NCBI GenBank assembly: GCA_023267315.1 | Contig: JAHFNN010000060.1 | Location: 1-5,454 of the forward strand | DNA length: 5,454 nt | Direction: 5' to 3' | Source of the DNA: Candidatus Nomurabacteria bacterium | GTDB lineage: Bacteria > Patescibacteriota > Minisyncoccia > Phycocordibacterales > UBA9973 | Shown: piece by piece, positions 1-4,769 of the stretch | How positions within the stretch are numbered: the stretch's first letter is position 1 | How the letters are laid out: each line of letters starts with the position of its first letter | Notes under the pieces: model-generated | Seen by the model: the letters and a program-made list of their open reading frames with translations, nothing else | Told to the model about the DNA's origin: nothing | Databases searched by the model: none | Position numbers and translations under genes: made by a program

Positions 1-663
1 TTCAATAAAGTTGTGACCGTCAATTTCAATCACATGCCAATTGAACGCTTCCCATTTCGCGCGTAAATTTTCAAGCGGCATAATATCTTCCGTAAATCCA
101 TCTATCTGAATACTATTTCGATCGATAATCGCAATAATATTGTGCAATTTTTCTTTTCCAGCAAGCATTACACCTTCCCATGAATTACCTTCTTCAAGTT
201 CACCATCAGACATCAGGCAATACACAAATCGTTTTGTGCCATTACCACCATCTATGCGATCTGCAATTGCCATGCCTACTGCTTGAGAAAGACCGGCGCC
301 GAGTGGACCAGAGCTTGTCTCAAGCCATGGCATAAATTCTCGATGTGGATGACCTTGGAGTCGTGAACCAAATTTACGAAGTGTCTGTAATTCTTCAAGT
401 GGAAAATATCCGGCATGCGCCATCGTCGAATAATAGACGGGGCAGATATGACCATTAGAGAGGACTACTCGATCACGATCGGCCCATAATGGTTCTTTTG
501 GATTGTGTTTGAGAGTTTTAAAAAAGAGTGCGGTAAAAATATCTGCCATACCAAGGGGCCCCGCAGTGTGTCCACTTCCCGCTTCTACCAACATCGAAAT
601 AATCGATTCGCGAATGTCGTTGGCTTTGAGTTCGAGATTTTTAATTTCTGCGTCTGTGAGCAT
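1..663 (-). CDS. tkt: Transketolase, N-terminal (TPP-binding) subunit or domain, 3' end cut by the window
   Basis: Transketolase moves a two-carbon ketol unit between sugar phosphates using thiamine diphosphate (TPP), linking the pentose phosphate pathway to glycolysis in the cytoplasm. The 221 visible residues start at ATG 663 and remain open at position 1. Family landmarks run in order: AGSGH (28-32), LSNGH (68-72, with His72), GSRLQGHP (99-106), SSGPLGAGLS (117-126), and the TPP/metal motif SDGELEEG (152-159) paired with Asn183 in DRNSIQIDG. The first glycine of the usual GDG triad is serine. The pattern of motifs, especially GSRLQGHP and the end EIDGHNFIE, resembles the N-terminal subunit of split transketolases; a C-terminal partner would lie just beyond the window. 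It follows the helicase gene by 35 bases and has no Shine-Dalgarno, but a good -10 box sits 9 bases before the ATG. The family is certain; split versus full length is inferred. Confidence 0.95.
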   Translation of the reverse strand, partial: MLTDAEIKNLELKANDIRESIISMLVEAGSGHTAGPLGMADIFTALFFKTLKHNPKEPLWADRDRVVLSNGHICPVYYSTMAHAGYFPLEELQTLRKFGSRLQGHPHREFMPWLETSSGPLGAGLSQAVGMAIADRIDGGNGTKRFVYCLMSDGELEEGNSWEGVMLAGKEKLHNIIAIIDRNSIQIDGFTEDIMPLENLRAKWEAFNWHVIEIDGHNFIE

Positions 664-672
664 TACGATTTT

Positions 673-701
673 ATTATACCCCGTGCGATAGCAATGGTCT
701 A
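673..701 (-). promoter_or_regulatory. Candidate sigma-70 promoter for transketolase, probably giving a near-leaderless mRNA
   Basis: A perfect TATAAT lies at 678-673 (minus strand). It is preceded by 17 bases and a weak -35 hexamer TAGACC at 701-696, which matches TTGACA at four of six positions and overlaps the helicase stop codon. Only 9 bases separate the -10 box from the transketolase ATG, so the predicted transcript would start about 2 to 3 bases before the start codon. No Shine-Dalgarno is present, which agrees with leaderless initiation. The hexamers are seen; promoter activity is inferred, and the -10 match could be chance in AT-rich DNA. Confidence 0.45.
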
Positions 702-2411
702 CTTATTTAGCAACATTCGTGCAATCCGTATATCATCATATGAATACTTACCGCCCAAATTTTCAAATACTGGTGTGAGTTTTTCAGTATCAAGCTTTTT
801 AAATACAGCTTGGATTTTTGACAATGATTTTGAAAGTTTAGGAGTCACGAGACGTGATAATTCTGTATTTGTTATTTTACCCAGAGTTACCAGATCTTCA
901 ATATGACCAAAGATAGTTTGTTCCGATAATTCACGAGTTTCAGCAATCTCTGCAATGGTTTTACCTTCATTCCAAAGGTCTAGTGTTTTGTCTTTGGTAT
1001 CAATCTTCTTTTTACCCAAAGAATATTCTGTGTTCGCCTTCAATATTCCTCCTGAAGCAGTGATAAAATTATTTTGCATTTTCTGAAGCTCGGGCGCTGG
1101 AATTTTTGCGAAAGCTTCTTCAGCTTCCTCTGATTTGATATGAAAATCTTCATCTTTCACAAGGACGTCTGGATGAACTTTAAATGTGCGTTCATTCCAA
1201 CCCAATATATGGAGACCTGAGAGCCTTCGTACACGCGATAAAGCCACGTACCCTTGCCCGTACTCAAATACCTCCGAGAGATCCATCACCGCAGCGTCCA
1301 TGCTCATTCCTTGGCTTTTGTGCACCGTAATCGCCCAGGCCAACCGAAGCGGAATCTGTGAAATCTGAGCTTTGACTTTACCATTTTCTTCAAGCGCCCA
1401 GTCCATTGGCTCTACGATAATTTTCCGGCCCGTACGCGTTTTAACAATTGGATAATTCGTACCCGGCGCAAAGCCCTCTACGGTACCCAAGGTACCATTC
1501 ACAAATCCGTCCTTCTGATTGTTTTTTGTGAACATCACCGATGCGCCGACTTTAAGCGTCAGAATTTCAGGGGACAAACATCCTTTCTTTAGTATCGAAA
1601 CAAGTATATCTTTTCCGGTCGCAGACATTTCAAATGTTTTTTGATCAGCCTTTATTTTAGTGAGTTCGCCAGTATTCACGCGATCGACATCAACATTATG
1701 AGAAAAAAGTTTAGGCGTATCTTTTGGTAAATCAGTACGTACCAACTTGCGTGATTGTATGTGCGCAAGATGTGTTTCGTTGAAGGAATCACTTCTTATG
1801 GCTGAAAGAATCGAGAGGAATTCGGTATCATCTTGGCGGTATTGTTCAGAAAGATAACACACGATTGGTGTCGCTCGACGCCACGCAGATGATTGATATG
1901 CGAAGAGATTTGGTTTTTCGTCATCGATAAATAGTGTTTGATTATCATCATTGCCGGCTTCTTGAGTATTTCTTACGACTGGTGGTAATTGGAAAAAGTC
2001 TCCAACAAAAATTACCTGAAGTCCACCGAAGGGATCACTCGAACTCCGAACTTCACGACATACCGCATCCACCATATCGAGCATATTCGCATGGAGCATA
2101 GAAACTTCATCGATAATAAGCACTTTTGCGCGATTGACTCGTTTTGAGATGTATTCACTTGAAGCAATCTTATCGAGCGCATATTTATCCAGGCTCGTTT
2201 TAATACCGATACCGCTCCATGAATGAATGGTCATGCCACCGATATGTGTAGCCGCAATACCAGTGGACGCACAAATAGCCACATCGATATCATGTTCATG
2301 TAAATAGTGCACATATTCATTGATTGTGTATGTCTTACCAGCACCAGGTTCGCCAGTCAAAAAGACATTGGCACCTGTTTTTAAAATCGACAGAGCTCGC
2401 GCTTGAGTCAT
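699..2411 (-). CDS. PIF1-like superfamily 1 DNA helicase with C-terminal helix-turn-helix domain
   Basis: This is an ATP-dependent 5'-3' DNA helicase of the PIF1/RecD-like group, 570 aa from ATG 2411. Visible motifs: Walker A GEPGAGKT (20-27); motif Ia region ASTGIAATHIGG (48-59); Walker B DEVSM (101-105); motif III region VGDFFQLPP (136-144); the arginine of EQYRQ (near 192); and the C-terminal helicase motifs TVHKSQGMS (362-370) and GYVALSRVR (387-395). After the motor, residues about 475-515 (EGKTIAEIAETRELSEQTI and following) look like the winged or HTH_40-type domain that ends many helicases in Patescibacteria. PIF1 relatives act in replication fork progression, G-quadruplex unwinding and recombination; which of these applies here cannot be read from sequence. 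The reading frame extends to a TTG at 2429, but ATG 2411 starts just before the conserved helicase core and follows a -10-like box by 6 bases, so it is preferred. It is 30 bases downstream of the epimerase gene. Confidence 0.92.
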   Translation of the reverse strand: MTQARALSILKTGANVFLTGEPGAGKTYTINEYVHYLHEHDIDVAICASTGIAATHIGGMTIHSWSGIGIKTSLDKYALDKIASSEYISKRVNRAKVLIIDEVSMLHANMLDMVDAVCREVRSSSDPFGGLQVIFVGDFFQLPPVVRNTQEAGNDDNQTLFIDDEKPNLFAYQSSAWRRATPIVCYLSEQYRQDDTEFLSILSAIRSDSFNETHLAHIQSRKLVRTDLPKDTPKLFSHNVDVDRVNTGELTKIKADQKTFEMSATGKDILVSILKKGCLSPEILTLKVGASVMFTKNNQKDGFVNGTLGTVEGFAPGTNYPIVKTRTGRKIIVEPMDWALEENGKVKAQISQIPLRLAWAITVHKSQGMSMDAAVMDLSEVFEYGQGYVALSRVRRLSGLHILGWNERTFKVHPDVLVKDEDFHIKSEEAEEAFAKIPAPELQKMQNNFITASGGILKANTEYSLGKKKIDTKDKTLDLWNEGKTIAEIAETRELSEQTIFGHIEDLVTLGKITNTELSRLVTPKLSKSLSKIQAVFKKLDTEKLTPVFENLGGKYSYDDIRIARMLLNK

Positions 2412-2417
2412 ACATAT

Positions 2418-2426
2418 AAAATAGCA
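2418..2426 (-). promoter_or_regulatory. Possible extended -10 element upstream of the helicase gene
   Basis: On the minus strand TGCTATTTT carries the TGn extension and a -10 hexamer matching TATAAT at four of six positions. It ends 6 bases before ATG 2411. No convincing -35 hexamer is found at the usual distance, although extended -10 promoters can work without one. It lies inside the 30-base gap between the epimerase and helicase genes. The call is weak alone and is listed because the same spacing recurs before the epimerase and transketolase genes. Confidence 0.25.
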
Positions 2427-2441
2427 CAAAGAGTTAGCTTC

Positions 2442-3131
2442 CTACAGATTTTCGAATTCTCGAATAGTTCCTACAATATCGTGTGTTTTGAAAATTGCCG
2501 ATCCAATAATGAGTCGATCGACACCTGCATTTATGAGTTCGGGCGCTGTGTCAAAATTAACCGACCCATCAACACTCAAAACAACGTCAGGATATGATGC
2601 TCGGATTTTCTCAATCTGAGAAAGAACGCGGGCATCAAATTCTTCTCCTTGAGCACCGTCATGCTCAATACCCATGCATTGCACAAAATCAATATTTGAA
2701 ATAATTTTAAATATATCTTCGACAGGAGTGGTCGTATTTATGGCAACACCGATAGCAATATTGTCTCTCACATACATATCAAGACCTTCAAGAAATTCTT
2801 TGAATGCTTCAATATCACCTACTGCTTCAATATGAAATACAATTCGTTTTGGACCCATACGAACAAACGTATCAAAATCTTCCACCGCATTTACAATCAT
2901 GAGATCGAGTTCAAAATCAATATCTTCCCAGAATGGTAATCCTTCACGTTCGTTCAAAATATTATTGAGTGATTGTTCATCTCCATCATGAAATGGCCAA
3001 GTCACACTTTTTACAAAACGACCATCACAGAGGTCGATTTGCACGAGAGGAACAGCCCCACGCACGAGCGCGATCTTATTCTTCAAATCCTCATAACTTT
3101 TTGACATGATTGCCGGAATGATTTCTGCCAT
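2442..3131 (-). CDS. rpe: Ribulose-phosphate 3-epimerase-like protein with altered metal site
   Basis: This 229-aa TIM-barrel protein has the normal length and motif order of ribulose-phosphate 3-epimerase, which interconverts ribulose 5-phosphate and xylulose 5-phosphate in the cytoplasm. Recognisable parts are IIPAIMS (4-10, for the usual APSILS), QIDLCDGRFV (31-40, for HxDVMDGxFV), ELDLMI (74-79, for DVHLM), FHIEA (99-103), VDGSVN (187-192) and the phosphate-binding end GSAIF (210-214). The two catalytic aspartates appear kept (Asp33 and Asp188), but the two metal-binding histidines seem replaced by Gln31 and Asp76, and the MSVNPGFGGQ loop reads MGIEHDGAQGE (153-163). A longer loop at 42-73, rich in W, F, D and E, separates the first two motifs. 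It sits 20 bases after rpiB, which supports a pentose phosphate role. The fold and family are solid; epimerase activity with the usual metal is less sure. Start is ATG 3131, with no Shine-Dalgarno. Confidence 0.85.
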   Translation of the reverse strand: MAEIIPAIMSKSYEDLKNKIALVRGAVPLVQIDLCDGRFVKSVTWPFHDGDEQSLNNILNEREGLPFWEDIDFELDLMIVNAVEDFDTFVRMGPKRIVFHIEAVGDIEAFKEFLEGLDMYVRDNIAIGVAINTTTPVEDIFKIISNIDFVQCMGIEHDGAQGEEFDARVLSQIEKIRASYPDVVLSVDGSVNFDTAPELINAGVDRLIIGSAIFKTHDIVGTIREFENL

Positions 3132-3137
3132 ATATTT

Positions 3138-3165
3138 TTTATAATTACGTTTTAAAATTTCTCAA
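3138..3165 (-). promoter_or_regulatory. Candidate sigma-70 promoter for the epimerase gene, inside the end of rpiB
   Basis: On the minus strand TTGAGA (3165-3160, five of six to TTGACA) is followed after 16 bases by TATAAA (3143-3138, five of six to TATAAT). The -10 box ends only 6 bases before the epimerase ATG at 3131, so transcription would begin at or next to the start codon. The -35 hexamer lies within the last codons of rpiB. No Shine-Dalgarno is present. This is the best matched promoter pair in the window, though AT-rich sequence raises the chance of false matches. Confidence 0.4.
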
Positions 3166-3634
3166 GACGACGCGTATGTCGTTCATCTCCAGAAAAAGCT
3201 GTTTCAAGAAAAATCTTCACCGCCTCTTTTGCTTCATCGAGGGTTATAAATCGCGCAGAAAGCGAAAGTGCGTTTGCGTTATTATGCTCACGAACAAGCT
3301 TTATGATCTCAAATGGGTCAGCACTTTTTCGTCCAGCAATATCAACGGCAGTCTTAGGAAAAACTGATCCATAGAAAAGCGCACAGCGAATACCGCTAGT
3401 CCTATTTGCAACCATCATTTCACCCTGGCCAGAACCGCCAAAAATGATTCCAAAACTTCCATCTTCACCTACTACCGCATTCGCCACTGGTGTCACAAAA
3501 TCCGGATAATCATCATTCGCATCATAAGAGAAGGCACCTTTATCTTCCACAACATGCCCAAGCTCACTCAAATATACTTTGATTTTTTCTTTGAGTTCAT
3601 ATCCCGCATGATCTGATCCGATATATATTTTCAT
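3152..3634 (-). CDS. rpiB: Ribose-5-phosphate isomerase B (RpiB/LacA/LacB family)
   Basis: RpiB interconverts ribose 5-phosphate and ribulose 5-phosphate in the non-oxidative pentose phosphate pathway. The 160-aa product starts MKIYIGSDHAGYELK, a classic RpiB opening with the active-site Asp8-His9, and continues with DYPD (42-45), GGSGQGE (66-72), ANRTSGIRCAL (76-86), REHNNAN (115-121) and a C-terminal RHTRRLE. The E. coli enzyme uses a cysteine (in CGTGIG) as base; here that position is glycine and Glu72 is present, matching the arrangement known from Mycobacterium tuberculosis RpiB, where the equivalent glutamate is the base. Between FYG and REHN there is an extra stretch (roughly 92-112, including DIAGRKSADPFEII) compared with short bacterial RpiB. 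It starts 3 bases after the stop of the upstream small gene and is followed 20 bases later by the epimerase gene, so these genes are probably cotranscribed. Sugar isomerases of the LacA/LacB branch are the alternative, but context favours ribose 5-phosphate. Confidence 0.93.
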   Translation of the reverse strand: MKIYIGSDHAGYELKEKIKVYLSELGHVVEDKGAFSYDANDDYPDFVTPVANAVVGEDGSFGIIFGGSGQGEMMVANRTSGIRCALFYGSVFPKTAVDIAGRKSADPFEIIKLVREHNNANALSLSARFITLDEAKEAVKIFLETAFSGDERHTRRLEKF

Positions 3635-3637
3635 AAT

Positions 3638-3865
3638 TTAATCAATAATTTGACGATGATCCAAAGGAGTATCATACTGGCACAATCCCCATGTTTTTAA
3701 ATAATCGTTATATTTAATATTTTTACTAAACAAATCAACCATATTTCTCAATCCAATACCATGACATCCAGGAATTCCACCCGCTATATTTGAATATACT
3801 GGAATAATTGAAACAAAGAAGGAAAGGGCTATATACACAATTATAATCTTAACAAATATTTTCAT
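3638..3865 (-). CDS. Small exported or membrane-anchored protein, 75 aa, unknown function
   Basis: Not recognised. Residues 2-6 (KIFVK) are basic and are followed by a hydrophobic segment, about 7-23 (IIIVYIALSFFVSIIPV), so the protein is probably a signal anchor or signal peptide with the rest outside the cytoplasm. The outer part has two cysteines (Cys34 and Cys62), a glycine-rich patch GGIPGCHGIG (29-38) and a polar tail. The stretch FVSIIPVY (17-24) closely matches FVPIIPFY in the gene just upstream, suggesting a shared ancestor. It starts 1 base after that gene's stop and ends 3 bases before rpiB. It has the clearest Shine-Dalgarno in the window (AGGA, 7 bases before the ATG), which supports that it is translated. 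Confidence 0.65.
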   Translation of the reverse strand: MKIFVKIIIVYIALSFFVSIIPVYSNIAGGIPGCHGIGLRNMVDLFSKNIKYNDYLKTWGLCQYDTPLDHRQIID

Positions 3866-3866
3866 C

Positions 3867-4070
3867 TTAATATCCTGCCTTCACAATCATGTTAATGTCT
3901 GACCAGGTGAAAAATCCTATTTTTTTCTGGTCACATGACGGCTGGTACACAATACCACAGAATTCTCCCCCGCCATGATGAAAGCCCGCCTTTGCATAAA
4001 ACGGAATAATTGGCACAAAATTCCCCAAGATCACAAGCACAAACAACACGATAAGTATTTTATTCCACAT
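3867..4070 (-). CDS. Small secreted protein with signal peptide, 67 aa, unknown function
   Basis: Not recognised. From ATG 4070 the product begins MWNK, then a strongly hydrophobic run at 5-24 (ILIVLFVLVILGNFVPIIPF), then AKA at 26-28, a good signal peptidase I site with cleavage before Gly29. The mature part would be about 39 residues: a His/Gly-rich start (FHHGGGEF), then Cys38 and Cys46 spaced as C-x7-C-D, then IGFFTWSDINMIVKAGY. The frame can be read back to TTG 4118, but that would overlap the preceding gene and put extra residues before a clean signal peptide, so ATG 4070 is preferred. It lies 8 bases after the 55-aa gene and 1 base before the 75-aa gene. C-x7-C-D is shared with the 55-aa neighbour, and FVxIIPxY with the 75-aa one. 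A small structural or envelope peptide is possible, but nothing fixes a function. Confidence 0.6.
   Translation of the reverse strand: MWNKILIVLFVLVILGNFVPIIPFYAKAGFHHGGGEFCGIVYQPSCDQKKIGFFTWSDINMIVKAGY
3873..3876 (-). promoter_or_regulatory. Shine-Dalgarno AGGA for the 75-aa small gene
   Basis: AGGA on the minus strand ends 7 bases before ATG 3865. It lies within the last codons of the upstream small gene. It is notable because the other starts in this window lack a comparable site. Confidence 0.5.
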
Positions 4071-4078
4071 AGTTATAA

Positions 4079-4246
4079 TTAAATTACAAAATAATAATGA
4101 AAAATATTGATTCCCCAATCACAGTGCCCAGCACCAAACAATGGGCAATTTGATGCGCCAATTTTTGTAATACTAAACCAATTGAAATAATGGAGTACGA
4201 GCAAAATAACTACGATTATGACAATGTTTAGAATGAAGTTACGCAT
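4079..4246 (-). CDS. Small single-pass membrane or secreted protein, 55 aa, unknown function
   Basis: Not recognised. From ATG 4246 the product starts MRNF, followed by a hydrophobic segment at about 4-19 (FILNIVIIVVILLVLH), and then a short outer domain with Cys34 and Cys42 in NCPLFGAGHCDW, ending in the aromatic-rich INIFHYYFVI. The C-x7-C-D pattern equals that of the 67-aa product downstream. The ATG overlaps the end of the preceding 101-aa gene by 8 bases (ATGCGTAA), a typical sign of translational coupling; GGAAGAAG sits directly before the ATG but closer than is ideal for ribosome binding. A longer reading from TTG 4285 would overlap the preceding gene by 47 bases and bury the basic N-terminus, so it was not chosen. 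Existence as a gene rests on position, membrane segment and the shared cysteine pattern. Confidence 0.55.
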   Translation of the reverse strand: MRNFILNIVIIVVILLVLHYFNWFSITKIGASNCPLFGAGHCDWGINIFHYYFVI

Positions 4247-4544
4247 CTTCTTCCATGAAATTAGTCTTGTAAGGATCTGGATCAACTACATCTTTCCTGA
4301 AATCTACATTGTAATGTATTGGCTTTCCTTCTGTATCTGTTCTTTTTACATAGACCTTATCTACTTCAAGCGTGTAGTTCTTATCATTCTTTGAAACTAT
4401 CTCGCATTCTTCAATACCGCCATCAACACGCGCCATAACCTTGTGACCCTTCTTAAACTTAGCAAAAATTTCTTTTTCTGTATCAGAAATCACTCCGCCT
4501 TCAGGAATACGAGTAGTTGTGAAATTTTGATTTTCTTGAGACAT
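4239..4544 (-). CDS. Small soluble protein of 101 aa, possible SH3-like beta barrel, unknown function
   Basis: Not recognised. The product is hydrophilic with no membrane segment, so it is probably cytoplasmic, unlike its four small neighbours. The N-terminus (about 1-20) is polar and likely flexible. Residues 28-62 (AKFKKGHKVMARVDGG followed by IEECEIVSKNDKNYTLEVD) alternate hydrophobic and polar residues with a turn at DGG, resembling the short SH3-like or KOW-like barrels in many small bacterial proteins of the form FKxGdxVxvxxxdG-x-E. The end is acidic (MEEDA). Its start is ATG 4544, 11 bases after the 70-aa gene; no Shine-Dalgarno is visible, although a TATAAT at 4579-4574 lies 29 bases before the ATG and could be an internal promoter. 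Its last 8 bases overlap the next gene. The fold suggestion is a guess from pattern; the coding call is good because the frame is open and the composition is protein-like. Confidence 0.7.
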   Translation of the reverse strand: MSQENQNFTTTRIPEGGVISDTEKEIFAKFKKGHKVMARVDGGIEECEIVSKNDKNYTLEVDKVYVKRTDTEGKPIHYNVDFRKDVVDPDPYKTNFMEEDA

Positions 4545-4555
4545 TTTGATGTGAC

Positions 4556-4768
4556 TTAATTTCTTACAATAAAATTATAGATAGAGTCTTTAACAAATTG
4601 GTATGGTGTGATTAAAACAATAGCACCGCAACCATGCTGACTACAAAATTCATTCATTCTATCTTTTTGAACTTTCGTCATGTAGACAGATTGACCGGAG
4701 AAAAATGGTACGAATAAACATATCGCTAAGAATATAACTATTAACGCACCGATTATTGTTTGTCTCAT
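4556..4768 (-). CDS. Small membrane-anchored or secreted protein, 70 aa, unknown function
   Basis: Not recognised. The product starts MRQ and has a hydrophobic segment at about 4-23 (TIIGALIVIFLAICLFVPFF) followed by SGQS, so it is probably a signal anchor or signal peptide. The outer region has a basic/acidic helix-like part (KVQKDRMNEF, 32-41), then Cys42 and Cys47 (FCSQHGCG), then a hydrophobic and aromatic tail (IVLITPYQFVKDSIYNF). The ATG at 4768 is 1 base after the stop of the GAPDH gene, so it is almost certainly carried on the same transcript. There is no Shine-Dalgarno; TACAAT (4782-4777) lies 8 bases before the ATG. It is the first of the four small two-cysteine proteins in this gene block but shares only the overall plan with them, not clear sequence. 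Confidence 0.65.
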   Translation of the reverse strand: MRQTIIGALIVIFLAICLFVPFFSGQSVYMTKVQKDRMNEFCSQHGCGAIVLITPYQFVKDSIYNFIVRN

Positions 4769-4769
4769 A

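Noticed and set aside
505..906. Plus-strand open frame of 133 codons
   Set aside because: It lies opposite the strongly conserved transketolase and helicase coding sequence, has no recognisable motif, and its residues follow from the complementary codons.
1186..1368. Plus-strand open frame of 60 codons opposite the helicase
   Set aside because: It is antisense to the conserved C-terminal helicase motifs and shows no protein-like features.
2412..2429. TTG start giving the helicase six more residues
   Set aside because: ATG 2411 is available, starts next to the conserved core, and is preceded closely by a -10-like box; the extra residues show no conservation signal I can recognise.
2403..2597. 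Plus-strand open frame of 64 codons across the epimerase-helicase junction
   Set aside because: It mostly mirrors the epimerase C-terminus and has no ribosome site or known motif.
3176..3367. Plus-strand open frame of 63 codons opposite rpiB
   Set aside because: It is fully inside conserved rpiB coding sequence on the other strand; low-complexity Ser/Lys/Arg translation is typical of a shadow frame.
4071..4118. TTG start extending the 67-aa small protein by 16 residues
   Set aside because: It would overlap the 55-aa gene and disturb a clean N-terminal signal peptide that begins at ATG 4070.
4247..4285. TTG start extending the 55-aa small protein by 13 residues
   Set aside because: It would overlap most of the end of the 101-aa gene, whereas ATG 4246 gives the common short stop/start overlap.
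4574..4579. Internal TATAAT before the 101-aa gene as a separate promoter
   Set aside because: The hexamer is perfect, but no -35 partner is found at 16-18 bases and it lies inside the coding sequence of the 70-aa gene, where AT-rich codons make chance matches likely.
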